A program made the translations under genes and the position numbers. From Gammaproteobacteria bacterium HGW-Gammaproteobacteria-11 (GTDB lineage: Bacteria; Pseudomonadota; Gammaproteobacteria; Pseudomonadales; Pseudomonadaceae): a stretch of DNA of 64,000 nucleotides. Positions 1 through 12,704 of the stretch are shown piece by piece (positions within the stretch are counted from its first letter, which is position 1; each line of letters opens with the position of its first letter). The notes beneath the pieces were generated by a model. It was not told the DNA's origin and did no database searches. It worked only from the letters and a program-made list of their open reading frames with translations. The stretch spans positions 1-64,000 of the forward strand of contig PGZJ01000003.1 in NCBI GenBank assembly GCA_002840055.1. The letters are read 5' to 3'.

Positions 1-87
1 ATTGTTGTGGCCGCCATGCGAAAACTGGTGCACATCGCCTATGGGGTGTTGAAGCATCAGCAAGGATACATACCGCAAGCTGCATGA
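1..87 (+). mobile_element. 3' end of an IS110-family-like transposase (truncated by window edge)
   Basis: Frame 1 reads IVVAAMRKLVHIAYGVLKHQQGYIPQAA*; MRKL-h-x-h-A-YGVLK is typical of IS110/IS1111-type transposase C-termini. Confidence 0.7.
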
Positions 88-104
88 GAGAGCTTGCGGT
101 ATGT
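68..104. repeat. 14-bp perfect inverted repeat (acataccgcaagct / agcttgcggtatgt), 9-nt loop, overlapping the transposase stop codon
   Basis: Direct reading of sequence. Confidence 0.9.
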
Positions 105-143
105 TAGGGGAGACGGTATCTACAGGAAGCCCAAGCCATACGG

Positions 144-168
144 GTAGGAGCGGGCTTGACCGCGATAG
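144..168 (+). repeat. Single Pseudomonas-type REP (gtaggagcgggcttgaccgcgat)
   Basis: GTAG/GGAG head plus GC-rich hairpin; inverted relative present at 1984-2012. Confidence 0.7.
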
Positions 169-209
169 CCCTTGCGTCGAGCTGAAATTCGCCATCTCCA
201 TGAACGGCC

Positions 210-1157
210 CTAATCCAAATTTACCACCCGCAATTCCTTGGGCATGCTGAACACAATGTTCTCAGGCTGCCCAGCCAGCTCTTCGGCACCGGTTGCGCCC
301 ATGCCATGCAACCTTTCTATCACCTGACGTACCAGAATGTCGGGTGCGGAGGCACCGGCGGTAATGCCTATATTGCTGACACCCTCAAGCCAGGCAGGAT
401 CAATCTCATCAGCACCGTCTATCAGATAGGCTGGCGTACCCATGCGCTCTGACAACTCGCGCAGGCGATTGGAGTTGGAGCTGTTGGGGCTGCCGACCAC
501 TAGCACCAGGTCGCAGCCATTGGCCAGCTGTTTGACAGCGTCCTGGCGGTTTTGCGTGGCATAGCAGATATCGTCCTTTCTCGGTCCATCGATCGCTGGG
601 AAGCGCGCCCTGAGGGCATCGATAACCCGTGCAGTATCATCCATGGACAAGGTGGTCTGGGTGACAAAGGCCAAACGCTGGGGGTTGTTTATCTGCAAAC
701 GGGCGACGTCGGCTTCATCTTCAACCAGATAGATGGCGCCGCCCCTGCTGGCATCATACTGACCCATGGTGCCCTCGACCTCCGGATGGCCGGCATGGCC
801 AATCAGGATGCACTCAAGCCCGTCACGGCTGTAACGCGCCACTTCCATATGCACCTTGGTCACCAGCGGGCAGGTCGCATCAAAGACCTTGAGGCCACGC
901 GCATCGGCTTCCTGCCGGACCGCCTGGGACACTCCGTGGGCACTGAAGATGACAATCACATCATCCGGCACCTGATCCAGTTCCTCGACAAAGACCGCTC
1001 CGCGGCTGCGCAGATCCTCGACCACAAATTTGTTGTGCACCACTTCATGCCGCACATAAATCGGTGGACCGAACACCTCAAGGGCGCGATTGACGATCTC
1101 GATGGCGCGGTCGACACCGGCACAAAAGCCACGCGGGTTAGCCAGTTGGATCTGCAT
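210..1157 (-). CDS. ispH: 4-hydroxy-3-methylbut-2-enyl diphosphate reductase
   Basis: [23 protein letters not shown]-terminus, conserved Cys motifs ([16 protein letters not shown]). Confidence 0.97.
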   Translation of the reverse strand: MQIQLANPRGFCAGVDRAIEIVNRALEVFGPPIYVRHEVVHNKFVVEDLRSRGAVFVEELDQVPDDVIVIFSAHGVSQAVRQEADARGLKVFDATCPLVTKVHMEVARYSRDGLECILIGHAGHPEVEGTMGQYDASRGGAIYLVEDEADVARLQINNPQRLAFVTQTTLSMDDTARVIDALRARFPAIDGPRKDDICYATQNRQDAVKQLANGCDLVLVVGSPNSSNSNRLRELSERMGTPAYLIDGADEIDPAWLEGVSNIGITAGASAPDILVRQVIERLHGMGATGAEELAGQPENIVFSMPKELRVVNLD

Positions 1158-1302
1158 GGAGAGCCTCAAAGAGTTGAGATAGGACGTTGGTTGGCATTAT
1201 CCATGAATATTCGGTCGGCTGCATTGGGTCGTTTGGCAACAAGGGACATCAATCAGATGGGTGCAGAAACGTGACAGCAATTCGCTGCGCGGCTGCCGCT
1301 TC

Positions 1303-1383
1303 TGGGAGTGTCGAGTTCCACCTCGACACAACGCACTAGCTGGAATCACTGATGGCCTAGATGGAACTCGGCCTTACCAGGGG
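1303..1383. repeat. Family-2 REPIN (GTGTCGAG arm + GGCC arm)
   Basis: gtgtcgagttccacctcgacac ... ggcctagatggaactcggcc. Confidence 0.85.
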
Positions 1384-1393
1384 AACCAAACCC

Positions 1394-1462
1394 TTCGCGG
1401 CGGGGCCGCCGCTCCCACCATGTGGTAATAAAATAAGGTAGGAGCGGTGGCCTCACCGCGAA
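1394..1462. repeat. Family-1 REP pair/BIME (ttcgcggcggggccgccgctcccacc ... ggtaggagcggtggcctcaccgcgaa)
   Basis: Inverted pair of GC-rich REPs. Confidence 0.85.
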
Positions 1463-1486
1463 CAGCCAGCGTCTGCGCAGCCGATA

Positions 1487-1924
1487 TCAGCCCGCCTTGA
1501 CCTCGATGATCTCGACTTCAAAGGTAATGGTCTTGCCTGCCAGCGGATGATTGAAGTCCACATCCACGGTTTTCTCGTTGATCTGCTTCACCACCCCGGG
1601 CATCTCGCCGCCCGCTGCATCCTGAAAGATCACCAGCAGACCCGGCTCCAACTCCATTTCATTGAAGTTATCACGCGCTACGCTCTGGATATTCTGCGGA
1701 TTTCCCGGTCCGAAACCGCGCTCGGGCTCAATCTCGAAGCTGCGCTGATCACCCGACTTGAGACCAAACAGGCTTTGCTCGAAACCGGGTAACAGGCTGC
1801 CATCGCCGACCTTGAAGGTGGCCGGTGTTTTACCCAGAGTGCTATCGACAACCTCGCCATTGGGCAGCTTGAGGGTAAAGTGCAAGGTCACTTGCGTGTC
1901 ATGGTTGATACGGATCTCAGACAT
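1487..1924 (-). CDS. fkpB: FKBP-type peptidyl-prolyl cis-trans isomerase, SlpA type
   Basis: FKBP domain (LPNGEVVDSTLGKTPATFKVGDGSLLPGFEQ...), position between ispH and lspA. Confidence 0.93.
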   Translation of the reverse strand: MSEIRINHDTQVTLHFTLKLPNGEVVDSTLGKTPATFKVGDGSLLPGFEQSLFGLKSGDQRSFEIEPERGFGPGNPQNIQSVARDNFNEMELEPGLLVIFQDAAGGEMPGVVKQINEKTVDVDFNHPLAGKTITFEVEIIEVKAG

Positions 1925-1983
1925 GGTCGCCCTCGTGTTCAGTTCTTAATCAGGGTTTGGCGTGAGACGCCTTTCTAACGGCT

Positions 1984-2012
1984 GTCGCGGTCAAGCCCGC
2001 TCCTACAATGGT
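1984..2012 (-). repeat. Single REP, inverted copy of the one at 144-168
   Basis: ctgtcgcggtcaagcccgctcctac. Confidence 0.7.
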
Positions 2013-2074
2013 ATAGAGCATGCCACGATTCCTGGGTGTACCTGCAACAGCAACGTCGCATTGGCAAGCGCTCC

Positions 2075-2150
2075 CCTGGGAGGTGTCGAGTTCCATCTCG
2101 ACACAAGGGCATTAGCCGCTGCCATGGCCGGGGTGGATTGGCATTCCCAG
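2075..2150. repeat. Family-2 REPIN, second arm degraded
   Basis: gtgtcgagttccatctcgacac then ggccggggtggattggcattcccag. Confidence 0.75.
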
Positions 2151-2162
2151 CAAACCCCAGAC

Positions 2163-2240
2163 CCCTTCGCGGCGAGGCCGCCGCTCCCACCGGGATTGAG
2201 TTACAACTCTGGTGGGAGCGGTCGCCTGACCGCGAAGGGG
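2163..2240. repeat. Family-1 REP pair/BIME
   Basis: ccttcgcggcgaggccgccgctcccacc ... ggtgggagcggtcgcctgaccgcgaagg. Confidence 0.85.
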
Positions 2241-2243
2241 GTG

Positions 2244-2747
2244 TCAGTCAGCAACCGCCTTGTTCTTGCTACCCAGAAACATATCCAGTATCAGCAGCAC
2301 CGCACCAACGGAGATAGCACTGTCCGCAATATTGAAAGCCGGAAAGAACCAGCTCTGCTGCCAGTGCACCAGAATAAAGTCCACCACGTGGCCGTGCACG
2401 ATACGGTCATACACATTGCCTATGGCGCCGCCCAGTATCAGTGCAAGAGCAATGGGTTCCAGCCGGCTGCTGCGAGGCAAGCGGGCCAGCCAGACCAGCA
2501 ATACAATGCTGACCACCACCGCAACAGCGATAAAGAACCAGCGCTGCCAGCCACCGGCACCGGCCAGAAAGCTGAAGGCGGCACCAGGATTGTAGGCCAG
2601 GGTAAAGCTGAACAGACCATCAATAACCGGCACCTGCTGGTACAGGGTCAGGCTGCTCTCGGCGAACCACTTGCTCAGCAGATCAGCGGCAATGACCACA
2701 ACTGTGATCCACAACCAGCGCAGACTGCCTTGACGCACATCAAGCAT
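2244..2747 (-). CDS. lspA: Lipoprotein signal peptidase (signal peptidase II)
   Basis: [19 protein letters not shown]...; [20 protein letters not shown] and [15 protein letters not shown] motifs. Confidence 0.96.
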   Translation of the reverse strand: MLDVRQGSLRWLWITVVVIAADLLSKWFAESSLTLYQQVPVIDGLFSFTLAYNPGAAFSFLAGAGGWQRWFFIAVAVVVSIVLLVWLARLPRSSRLEPIALALILGGAIGNVYDRIVHGHVVDFILVHWQQSWFFPAFNIADSAISVGAVLLILDMFLGSKNKAVAD

Positions 2748-5571
2748 GCTTGCGCACCTCACCGAGACCCTGAATGTTATCGACACAGCGACCACAAATG
2801 TCCGGGTGATCCGGATGGCTGCCGACATCGGCACGGAAATGCCAGCAACGGGCACACTTGGGCTGCGCCGACTTGAGGATCTTGAGTTTTAGTCCCGGGA
2901 TTTCGCTCTGCACGCAGTCTGCATCGGCGGCCTCAAGGGGAGCAAGGCTGGCCTGGGAGGTAATCAATACAAAACGTAATTCATCACCCAGTTGCGCCAG
3001 CAGCGTGCTCAGTTGCGCATCGGCGTGCAGGGTCAGTTCGGCCTGCAGGCTGCCGCCAATCACCTTGGCGTTACGCTGATTTTCCAGCTCACGGTTGACC
3101 GCGACCTTGACCGCCATGATCTGGTCCCAGTAGCTACGACCAAAGGCAATATCGTCCGGCAGCGCGCTGAGACCTTCATACCAGGTACTGAGCATCACGG
3201 ACTCACTGCGCTCACCCGGCAGGAACTGCCACAGCTCCTCAGCGGTAAAGGCCAGGATCGGCGCAACCCAACGGGTCAGCGCTTCGGCAATATGGTACAT
3301 GGCGGTCTGGCAGGAACGCCGCGCGGTGCTGTCGGCACCGGTGGTGTACTGACGGTCCTTGATGATATCCAGGTAGAAACCGCCGAGTTCCTGCACACAG
3401 AAGTTGTGTACCTTCTGGTAGACGTTCCAGAACTTGTAGGTGTCGTAGGCTTCGATGATGTCCTGCTGCAACAGCAGCGCGCGATCAACTGCCCAACGGT
3501 CCAGATCGAGCATCTGCTCCGGCGCCAGCAGGTGCTGGGCCGGATCAAAGCCGTTCAGGTTGGAGAGCAGGAAGCGTGCGGTATTACGGATGCGGCGATA
3601 GGCATCGGCACTGCGCTGCAGAATCTGGGTCGATACCGCCATTTCACCGGCATAGTCCGTGGACGAGACCCACAGGCGCAGAATATCGGCACCCAGGCTG
3701 TCGTTGACCTGCTGCGGCGCAACCACGTTGCCGAGCGACTTGGACATCTTGCGGCCATTCTCATCGACCACGAAGCCGTGGGTCAGCAGGCCCTTGTAGG
3801 GCGCATGACCGTCAATGGCGGCGCCAGTCAGCAGTGACGAGTGGAACCAGCCGCGGTGCTGGTCCGAGCCTTCCAGATAAAGGTCGGCACGCGGACCCTG
3901 CTCATGGCCCATGGGGTGCGAACCGCGCATCACATGCCAATGGGTGGTGCCGGAGTCAAACCAGACATCCAGGGTATCGCTGATCTTGTCGTACTGCGCA
4001 GCCTCGTCGCCGAGCAGCTCAGCGGCATCCATCGAGAACCAGGCTTCGATACCGCCCTGCTCCACGCGCTGGGCGACTGCCTCGATCAACTCTACGGTGC
4101 GCGGGTGCAGCTCGCCGGTCTGCTTGTGCAGAAACAGCGGAATCGGCACACCCCAGTTGCGCTGACGAGAGATACACCAGTCAGGCCGGCCGGCAATCAT
4201 GCCGTGCAGCCGCTGCTTGCCCCAGGCCGGAACAAAGTCGGTCTCTTCAATCGCCTTGAGTGCGCGTTCACGCAGGGTCTCACCCTCATGCGGCGGCGTA
4301 TCCATGCCGACAAACCACTGTGCGGTGGCGCGGTAGATCACCGGAGTCTTGTGCCGCCAGCAATGCATGTAACTGTGACTGACCTGCTCGTTGGCCAGCA
4401 GGCAACCCACTTCATCCAGCTTGGCTACCACATTGGGATTGGCCTTCCAGATGAACTGGCCGCCGAAGAACAACAGCGCGTCGATATACACGCCGTTGCC
4501 CTGCACCGGGTTGAGGATGTCATCGTTGTGCATGCCGTAACGCTTGCAGGTATGGAAGTCGTCCACGCCATAGGCCGGGGCCGAATGCACGATACCAGTG
4601 CCAGCACCGAGTTCGACGTAGTCGGCCAGGTATACGGGTGACAGGCGATCATAGAACGGGTGGCGGAAGTTGATCAGCTCAAGGCGATCACCGGTGGTGC
4701 GGGCAATGATCTCGCCACTGCGACCGTAACGCGCCAGGCAGCTTTCAACCAGTTCCTCAGCCAGGACCAGCAGGCGATCACCGGCATCGACCAGGGCATA
4801 GTTGAATTCGGGATGAATATTCAGCGCCTGGTTGGCCGGGATGGTCCAGGGCGTGGTGGTCCAGATAACCATCTGCGCCGGCTTGCTCAGGGCATCCAGG
4901 TCAAAGGCCGCAGCCAGTTTTTCCGGTTCGGCGCAAGGGAAGCCGACGTCGATGGTCGGCGACTGTTTGTCGGCATATTCGACCTCGGCCTCGGCCAGCG
5001 CCGAGCCACAGTCAAAGCACCAGTTAACCGGCTTAAGACCTTTGAATACAAAGCCCTTCTCGACCATTTTGCCCAACGCGCGGATTTCGCCGGCCTCGTT
5101 GACAAAGTCCATGGTGCGATAGGGATTATCCCAGTCACCGAGCACGCCCAGGCGGATAAAGTCGGCCTTCTGCCCTTCGACCTGCTTGAGGGCGTAGGCG
5201 CGGCTCAGTTCGCGCGTCTTGGTCGGTTCCAGGTGCTTGCCGTGGGTCACTTCGATCTTGTGTTCGATCGGCAGGCCATGGCAATCCCAACCCGGCACGT
5301 AGGGCGCGTCAAAACCGGACAGGGTGCGTGAGCGCACGATCATGTCCTTGATGATTTTGTTTACTGCATGGCCGATATGAATATCACCATTGGCGTAGGG
5401 CGGGCCGTCGTGCAGCACGAAGCTTGGCCGGCCTTTGCTGACCTCACGGATTTTCTGGTACAGATTGATGCTTTGCAGGCGCCTCAGGGTTTCCGGCTCG
5501 CGGGTCGGCAACCCGGCTTTCATCGGGAAGTCGGTTTCCGGCAGGTTCAACGTCGCTTTGTAATCAGTCAT
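2740..5571 (-). CDS. ileS: Isoleucyl-tRNA synthetase
   Basis: [26 protein letters not shown] start; HIGHA and KMSKS motifs; zinc-binding C-terminus. Confidence 0.98.
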   Translation of the reverse strand: MTDYKATLNLPETDFPMKAGLPTREPETLRRLQSINLYQKIREVSKGRPSFVLHDGPPYANGDIHIGHAVNKIIKDMIVRSRTLSGFDAPYVPGWDCHGLPIEHKIEVTHGKHLEPTKTRELSRAYALKQVEGQKADFIRLGVLGDWDNPYRTMDFVNEAGEIRALGKMVEKGFVFKGLKPVNWCFDCGSALAEAEVEYADKQSPTIDVGFPCAEPEKLAAAFDLDALSKPAQMVIWTTTPWTIPANQALNIHPEFNYALVDAGDRLLVLAEELVESCLARYGRSGEIIARTTGDRLELINFRHPFYDRLSPVYLADYVELGAGTGIVHSAPAYGVDDFHTCKRYGMHNDDILNPVQGNGVYIDALLFFGGQFIWKANPNVVAKLDEVGCLLANEQVSHSYMHCWRHKTPVIYRATAQWFVGMDTPPHEGETLRERALKAIEETDFVPAWGKQRLHGMIAGRPDWCISRQRNWGVPIPLFLHKQTGELHPRTVELIEAVAQRVEQGGIEAWFSMDAAELLGDEAAQYDKISDTLDVWFDSGTTHWHVMRGSHPMGHEQGPRADLYLEGSDQHRGWFHSSLLTGAAIDGHAPYKGLLTHGFVVDENGRKMSKSLGNVVAPQQVNDSLGADILRLWVSSTDYAGEMAVSTQILQRSADAYRRIRNTARFLLSNLNGFDPAQHLLAPEQMLDLDRWAVDRALLLQQDIIEAYDTYKFWNVYQKVHNFCVQELGGFYLDIIKDRQYTTGADSTARRSCQTAMYHIAEALTRWVAPILAFTAEELWQFLPGERSESVMLSTWYEGLSALPDDIAFGRSYWDQIMAVKVAVNRELENQRNAKVIGGSLQAELTLHADAQLSTLLAQLGDELRFVLITSQASLAPLEAADADCVQSEIPGLKLKILKSAQPKCARCWHFRADVGSHPDHPDICGRCVDNIQGLGEVRKHA

Positions 5572-5593
5572 CTGGTCAGGCTCACTTGTTCTG

Positions 5594-6520
5594 TCAAAGG
5601 CCCCATTGGGCCCGGGCGGCTGCAAAATCAGCCTTGATGGCCGCCTTCAAGGCATCCAGCGAATCAAACTTTTGTTCATCACGCAGTTTTTCATGGAACA
5701 CCACGGTCAGACGACGGCCATAGAGATCACCGCTGAAATCCAGCAGGTGCACCTCCAGATGGGCCTGGCCGTCACCCTCAACGGTTGGGCGCGAGCCGAT
5801 ATTGGCCACCCCCTTGCGCACTACCCCATCCAGTTCAACGCTGATGCGATAGACACCACGCAGGGGTGCATGCAGGCGCTTGAGCTGAATATTGGCTGTC
5901 GGTGCGCCGAGCTGTCGGCCAAGCTTCTGACCGTGCAGAACGCGACCGCTAATGCTAAACGGCCGACCCAGCAAACGTTCCGCCAAGCTGAAGTCGCCCT
6001 CGGTCAAGACCTGGCGTACACGGGTACTGCTGATGCGCTCGCCATCTTCGGCCACGGTATTGGCCGCTTCGACGCTGAAGCCATGGCGCGCACCACTGCC
6101 CTGCAAAAAGGCAAAATCACCGGAACGGTCACAGCCAAAGCGGAAGTCGTCGCCAACCTCAAGGTGTTTGACGCCCAGACCGTCTATCAGCACCTGCTGC
6201 ACAAAGGCTTCTGCGCTGAGTTCACGCAAGCGCCGGTTGAAGGCCAGACACAACACCCGGTCAACACCCTGGGCTTCCAGCAGGGCCAGCTTGTCACGCA
6301 AACGGGTCAGGCGTGGCGGTGCGGCGGCCGGGGCAAAGTACTCACGCGGTTGCGGCTCGAAGATCACCACGCAACCGGGCAGTCCCATGCGCGCAGAATG
6401 GGCCCGCAGGCGTTTGAGAATAGCCTGATGCCCGGCATGCACGCCGTCGAAGTTACCAATGGTTGCCACACAGCCCCGATGCCGGGGACGCAGGTTCTGT
6501 ATACCGCGGACCAGTTCCAT
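5594..6520 (-). CDS. ribF: Bifunctional riboflavin kinase / FAD synthetase
   Basis: [35 protein letters not shown]; the upstream 84 aa of the ORF are repeat-derived. Confidence 0.96.
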   Translation of the reverse strand: MELVRGIQNLRPRHRGCVATIGNFDGVHAGHQAILKRLRAHSARMGLPGCVVIFEPQPREYFAPAAAPPRLTRLRDKLALLEAQGVDRVLCLAFNRRLRELSAEAFVQQVLIDGLGVKHLEVGDDFRFGCDRSGDFAFLQGSGARHGFSVEAANTVAEDGERISSTRVRQVLTEGDFSLAERLLGRPFSISGRVLHGQKLGRQLGAPTANIQLKRLHAPLRGVYRISVELDGVVRKGVANIGSRPTVEGDGQAHLEVHLLDFSGDLYGRRLTVVFHEKLRDEQKFDSLDALKAAIKADFAAARAQWGL

Positions 6521-6616
6521 AATGCTCGTTGTTTGGCTCAGGGGTCGAAACGGGCAAGTATACAGGTATAGCCGCACGTGCGTCATGCCAAGGCAGTGAG
6601 TCAAACCGGTTAAACC

Positions 6617-6683
6617 CCGGCCGAGATGGAACTCGGCCAATCCCAGGGCAGATCCTGGGAGTGTCGAGTTCCCTCTCGACACA
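6617..6683. repeat. Family-2 REPIN, outward-facing copy 1
   Basis: ggccgagatggaactcggccaatcccagggcagatcctgggagtgtcgagttccctctcgacac. Confidence 0.85.
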
Positions 6684-6705
6684 GTGTGCTCTGGATCAAA
6701 GCCTA

Positions 6706-6771
6706 CGGCCGAGATGGAACTCGGCCAATCCCAGGGCAGATCCTGGGAGTGTCGAGTTCCACCTCGACACA
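6706..6771. repeat. Family-2 REPIN, tandem copy 2, ~88-bp period
   Basis: Near-identical direct repeat of 6617-6683. Confidence 0.85.
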
Positions 6772-6850
6772 ACGGCGCTAGCCGCTACGCTTGCCGACAC
6801 GGGGCTTGGTTGCGGAATGGAAAATCAAACCCCTCGAGGTCTAGCCTGCA

Positions 6851-8422
6851 TCAACCCTGACGCAGATGCCGCAGACGCATACCGGTGGCCACCAGCGTGG
6901 CAACAAAGACACCGATCCCGGCCACCACCAGCAGACTCATCTCCCAGACCTTGTTCTGCCAGCCCCAGGCAAACCACTGATCCACGCTCGGCACCAACCA
7001 CAGAATAACCAGCGCCATGGCGAGACAAGCCGCGCCAAGGCGGAAGCCGAACATCAACCAGCCGGGCTGGGCCTGATAGACACCGATTTTTCGCAGCCCC
7101 CACCAGAGCAGGGCGGCATTCAGCACGGCGGCGATGGAGGTGGCCAGGGCCAGGCCGACGTGGGCCAGCGGCCAGATCAGAATCAGGTTGAGCAGCATAT
7201 TCACGGCCATGCAGATGATCGCAATCTTGACCGGCGTTTTGGTGTCCTGGCGGGCAAAGTAGCCAGGCGCCAGAACCTTGATCAGCATGAAGATCATGAC
7301 CCCGACAGAGTAGGCCCGCAGGGCCGCCGCTGCCTGGCTGACATCACGCTCGGTCATCGCCCCATAGTGGAACAGCGTGGCAATCAGCGGCTCGGCCAGC
7401 AGCAGCAATGCCAGGGCCGCCGGCACACCCACCAGCATGACCATGCGTATGGCCCAGTCCAGGGTGGCCGAGAAGGCCTTGGGATCTTCGCTGGCATGTT
7501 GCCGAGACAGGGCTGGCAGGATGACCGTGCCTATGGCAATACCAAAGGCGCCCAGCGGTAATTCAGATAACCGGTCGGCGTAGTACAGCCAGGAAATACT
7601 GCCGGTCTCAAGGAAGGAGGCCAGCACGGTATCCAGCAACAGATTGATCTGACTGACGGAAACGCCGAACAACGCCGGAATCATCAATGTCATGATGCGC
7701 TTGACGCCCTCATGCTTGCGATCCGGCCGGGGAATCGGCAGCAGCTTGATCTGCGCCAGAAAGGGTAACTGGAACAGTAACTGCACCAGCCCGGCAATAA
7801 ACACACCCCAGGCCAATGCCATGATCGGCTGATCAAAATACGGCGTCATCAGCACGGTGGCGCCAATCATGCACAGGTTCAGCAGCACTGGCGTAAAGGC
7901 CGGCACGGCAAAACGCCCATAACTGTTGAGGATCGAGCCGCACAGGGCGGTCAGGGAGATCAGCAGCAGATAGGGAAAGGTAATGCGCAGCATGTCGGTA
8001 GCCAGCGACAGCTTGGCCTCATCGCCATGAAAACCCGGGGCAAAGAGCGTGATGATCAGCGGTGCGCCCGCTACACCCACCGCGGTGATGGCAACCAATA
8101 CGATGCCGAGACTGCCGGTCACCCTGTCTACCAGCTCCTTGACCTCGGCCAGACTGCGCTTGGTGCGGTACTCCGACAGCACCGGCACAAAGGCCTGGGC
8201 AAACGCACCCTCGGCAAACAGACGACGCAGAAAGTTGGGGATCTTGAAGGCAATAAAAAACGCATCAGCCTCTGACTTGGAGCCAAAATAGCTGGCCACC
8301 ACCACGTCACGCGCCAGGCCAAGCACCCGTGACAGCAGGGTCATGATGCTGACCACCAGGCCGGAACGCAGCAATGTCGGTGCCTTGGGCTCATCCGTCG
8401 GTGGTATGGGAGTAGCAGTCAT
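6851..8422 (-). CDS. murJ: Lipid II flippase MurJ (MviN family)
   Basis: [31 protein letters not shown]; multi-TM MviN family. Confidence 0.96.
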   Translation of the reverse strand: MTATPIPPTDEPKAPTLLRSGLVVSIMTLLSRVLGLARDVVVASYFGSKSEADAFFIAFKIPNFLRRLFAEGAFAQAFVPVLSEYRTKRSLAEVKELVDRVTGSLGIVLVAITAVGVAGAPLIITLFAPGFHGDEAKLSLATDMLRITFPYLLLISLTALCGSILNSYGRFAVPAFTPVLLNLCMIGATVLMTPYFDQPIMALAWGVFIAGLVQLLFQLPFLAQIKLLPIPRPDRKHEGVKRIMTLMIPALFGVSVSQINLLLDTVLASFLETGSISWLYYADRLSELPLGAFGIAIGTVILPALSRQHASEDPKAFSATLDWAIRMVMLVGVPAALALLLLAEPLIATLFHYGAMTERDVSQAAAALRAYSVGVMIFMLIKVLAPGYFARQDTKTPVKIAIICMAVNMLLNLILIWPLAHVGLALATSIAAVLNAALLWWGLRKIGVYQAQPGWLMFGFRLGAACLAMALVILWLVPSVDQWFAWGWQNKVWEMSLLVVAGIGVFVATLVATGMRLRHLRQG

Positions 8423-8663
8423 GCCTGGCTCGTATCGGAAAAACCTCGATGATAGCGCCGACGCCCAGCGTGTGGCGAGTGAAATGCCTGCCAATGCACA
8501 ACACGGTCCACGCCAACAGGCTTATAGCCGTGATACACTGCGCGTCGCACCGCAATACTCAGCGATCCCGGCACAGCGCTTGACATTAGCCTGGCCCGGC
8601 GGCATAGTACGCGGCCTTATTTGTACCTTATTTTCATCACGATTTTTTCTGAGGAGCACGACG

Positions 8664-8936
8664 GTGGCCAACTCACCTCAAGCCAAGAAACGCGCCAAGC
8701 AGGCCGAGAAGCGCCGCAATCACAATGCCAGCCTGCGTTCCATGGTTCGTACCTATATCAAGAACGTGGTCAAGGCGCTGGACGCCAAGGACCTGGAAAA
8801 AGCTCAAGCTGCCTACACTGCTGCCGTTCCGGTTATCGACCGTATGGCTGACAAGGGCATCATCGACAAGAACAAGGCCGCTCGCCACAAGAGCCGCCTG
8901 AACGCACACATCAAGGATCTGGCTACCGCCGCCTGA
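8664..8936 (+). CDS. rpsT: 30S ribosomal protein S20 (GTG start)
   Basis: [43 protein letters not shown]. Confidence 0.97.
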   Translation: MANSPQAKKRAKQAEKRRNHNASLRSMVRTYIKNVVKALDAKDLEKAQAAYTAAVPVIDRMADKGIIDKNKAARHKSRLNAHIKDLATAA

Positions 8937-8952
8937 TTGCGTTGCTGTCGAC

Positions 8953-8979
8953 AAAAAACCGGCCTCGGCCGGTTTTTTT
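8953..8979 (+). terminator. Rho-independent terminator of rpsT
   Basis: aaaaaaccggcc-tc-ggccggtttttt. Confidence 0.92.
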
Positions 8980-9031
8980 ATGCCCGAATGTTCGCAAATC
9001 TGCGCCCTACCCTTTCTCTGACCCGCTTTCC

Positions 9032-9113
9032 CCTGGGAAGGGCCGAGTTCCATCTTGGCCCACTGCGCAGCAGCCCACTCAGCGTGTCGAGATGGAACTC
9101 GACACCTCCCAGG
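9032..9113. repeat. Family-2 REPIN with CCTGGGA/TCCCAGG outer ends
   Basis: cctgggaagggccgagttccatcttggccc ... gtgtcgagatggaactcgacacctcccagg. Confidence 0.87.
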
Positions 9114-9224
9114 AAAAACTGACACAGGGTTAAAGCATAAGCCTATTGCAGGAAGGTGGACCACAAAGCACCCACCTTTACCCCTCCTTGTATACGCGAT
9201 TGACTGCGAAGGGGTTGGCTCTTG

Positions 9225-9306
9225 CCCGGGAGGGGCCGAGTTCCACCTCGGCCCAATGCGTAGCAGCCCACTCAGCGTATCGAGATGGAACTCAACACAT
9301 CCCAGG
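9225..9306. repeat. Family-2 REPIN, sharing loop sequence with 9032-9113
   Basis: cccgggaggggccgagttccacctcggccc ... gtatcgagatggaactcaacacatcccagg. Confidence 0.87.
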
Positions 9307-9353
9307 CAGCATCCTGCAAAGAAGGGAAAAGGCCGAAAAGCGAAAGCCCGCCT

Positions 9354-10472
9354 TCAGACCAGCACCAGATTGTCCCGGTGGAGCATTTCCGGCTCATCGA
9401 TATAGCCGAGAATACGGGCGATGGCCTCGGTCGGCTGACCAAGGATCTTTTCCGCATCCTGGGCACTGTAGTTGACCAGACCACGTGCTACCTCACGCCC
9501 ATCCGGACCAATGCAGATCACCATCTCACCGCGCCGGAAGTTACCCTCAAGGGCTGTCACACCCACAGGCAACAGACTACGACGACCCGAGGTCAGGGCA
9601 CGCACGGCACCCTCGTCGATCATCAACCGGCCACGGGTTTGCAGGTGCCCGGCCAACCACTGCTTGCGCGCTGCCAGCATACCCTTCTCTGGTAGCAGCA
9701 AGGTGCCCAGCTCCTCGCCGGCTTGCAGCCTCTCTATAACGCGATCGATGCGCCCACCGACAATCACAGTACCGGCACCTGAGCGCGCAGCCAGGCGCGC
9801 CGCACGCAGTTTGGTAAGCATGCCACCGCGACCCAGCGCACCAGCACTACCGCCGGCCATGGCATCCAGGCTGGCATCATCGGCCATGGCCTGCTTGATC
9901 AGTTCAGCATCGGCATATTTGCCGGGATCGGCGGTGTACAAACCATCCTTATCGGTAAGGATAACCAGCAGGTCAGCCTCGACCAGATTGGTGACCAACG
10001 CACCTAGAGTGTCATTGTCGCCAAAGCGGATCTCATCAGTCACCACAGTGTCGTTTTCATTGATCACCGGGATCACGCCCAGATCGAGCAAGGCGCGCAG
10101 GGTACTGCGGGCATTCAGGTAGCGCTTGCGGTCCGACAGGTCATCGTGGGTCAACAGCACCTGCGCGGTGGCCAGCCCATGCTGCTGAAAGCTCGACTCC
10201 CATGCCTGTACCAGGCCCATCTGACCAATGGCAGCAGCGGCTTGCAGCTCGTGAATGGTTTTAGGGCGCTCGGTCCAGCCCAGCCGACTCATGCCGGCGG
10301 CAACCGCACCCGACGACACCAGCACCAGCTCCGCGCCGGCCTTGCGCAACCCAACCAATTGCTCAACCCAGATCGCCATAGCGGCCTTGTCCAGACCACG
10401 ACCATCCCCGGTTAACAGGGCACTGCCGATCTTGACCACCCAGCGTCGGGCGTTGGTTACCTTGTCGCGCAT
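9354..10472 (-). CDS. proB: Glutamate 5-kinase
   Basis: [24 protein letters not shown]; amino-acid kinase plus C-terminal PUA domain. Confidence 0.97.
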   Translation of the reverse strand: MRDKVTNARRWVVKIGSALLTGDGRGLDKAAMAIWVEQLVGLRKAGAELVLVSSGAVAAGMSRLGWTERPKTIHELQAAAAIGQMGLVQAWESSFQQHGLATAQVLLTHDDLSDRKRYLNARSTLRALLDLGVIPVINENDTVVTDEIRFGDNDTLGALVTNLVEADLLVILTDKDGLYTADPGKYADAELIKQAMADDASLDAMAGGSAGALGRGGMLTKLRAARLAARSGAGTVIVGGRIDRVIERLQAGEELGTLLLPEKGMLAARKQWLAGHLQTRGRLMIDEGAVRALTSGRRSLLPVGVTALEGNFRRGEMVICIGPDGREVARGLVNYSAQDAEKILGQPTEAIARILGYIDEPEMLHRDNLVLV

Positions 10473-10560
10473 ATTCGATCCAGATGCAAAGAGTCAGTTG
10501 AATGGCTGCATTCTACCTGATTCGAGGCCGGCGCGAATAAGCTTCAACACCAAGAGGCTT

Positions 10561-10660
10561 GTGTCGAGATGGATTTCGGCACTCACGGGAGGGAGTCCAG
10601 CAACAACGCAGGAACAATTGAAAGGAGGTGCCTGTGAGGGCCGAGTTCCATCTCGGCCGG
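10561..10660. repeat. Family-2 REP arms, outward-facing and partly degraded
   Basis: gtgtcgagatggatttcggcactcacggga ... ggccgagttccatctcggcc. Confidence 0.7.
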
Positions 10661-10717
10661 CAGTGGCTGCAAACTACTCTGCTGTTTCGACGGGACTTAT
10701 AGCTTCCATCAAAACCT

Positions 10718-10797
10718 TTCGCGGCGAGGCCGCCGCTCCTACCCGACCTTGTATCTTGCATTGGTCTTTTTGGTGGGAGCGGCGGCCTCGCCGCGAA
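10718..10797. repeat. Family-1 REP pair/BIME downstream of obgE
   Basis: ttcgcggcgaggccgccgctcctacc ... ggtgggagcggcggcctcgccgcgaa. Confidence 0.9.
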
Positions 10798-10816
10798 ACA
10801 GGCTCAAACAACAGCG

Positions 10817-12096
<1,280 letters not shown>

Positions 12097-12111
12097 AACC
12101 AGAGGCGCGAA

Positions 12112-12369
12112 TCAGGCAGCTACGACATTCACGTAGCGACGACCGAACTTGCCTTTGACTTCGAACTTGACCACACCATCCGCCTTGGCGAACAGAGTGT
12201 GATCCTTGCCGATGCCGACGTTCTTGCCAGGGTGGAACTGAGTGCCACGCTGACGAACGATGATATTGCCTGCAACGATGGCCTGGCCGCCGTACAGTTT
12301 AACGCCAAGGCGTTTGGATTCTGAATCGCGACCGTTGCGCGTGGAACCGCCTGCTTTTTTGTGTGCCAT
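12112..12369 (-). CDS. rpmA: 50S ribosomal protein L27
   Basis: [29 protein letters not shown]. Confidence 0.98.
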   Translation of the reverse strand: MAHKKAGGSTRNGRDSESKRLGVKLYGGQAIVAGNIIVRQRGTQFHPGKNVGIGKDHTLFAKADGVVKFEVKGKFGRRYVNVVAA

Positions 12370-12392
12370 GGGTGGTTATCTCCTCAATGGGC

Positions 12393-12704
12393 TTAGGCAG
12401 AGATGCCGGTAATCTTGATTTCGGTGTACCACTGACGGTGGCCCTGGCGCTTCATGTGGTGCTTCCGGCGACGGAACTTGATGATGCGCACCTTGTCGTG
12501 ACGGCCGTGGGAACTGATTTCGGCAGTTACCTTGGCGCCTTCAACGACCGGTGCACCGATTTTTACATCGTCGCCGTTGCCGATCAGCAGAACGCGGTCA
12601 AAATCAATGCTGGAACCGGTTTCGGCTTCCAGTTTTTCAACTCTCAGGTATTCGCCTTCAGCAACTTTGTACTGCTTGCCGCCGGTAACAATGACTGCAT
12701 ACAT
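12393..12704 (-). CDS. rplU: 50S ribosomal protein L21
   Basis: [25 protein letters not shown]; start trimmed from ORF. Confidence 0.98.
   Translation of the reverse strand: MYAVIVTGGKQYKVAEGEYLRVEKLEAETGSSIDFDRVLLIGNGDDVKIGAPVVEGAKVTAEISSHGRHDKVRIIKFRRRKHHMKRQGHRQWYTEIKITGISA

Noticed and set aside
1303-2240. Possible CRISPR array or phage att sites
   Set aside because: Repeats are palindromic, dispersed, in inverted pairs and without regular unique spacers; they fit REP/REPIN elements.
6521-6772. 84-aa N-terminal extension of ribF
   Set aside because: Encoded by the tandem REPINs (repeated GxSTLPGSALGLAEFHLG), upstream of the conserved [10 protein letters not shown] start.
8937-9475. Short overlapping ORFs around the rpsT downstream region
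   Set aside because: Translations of REPIN palindromes (RVEMELDTSQ, GRAEFHLGP); no independent coding evidence.
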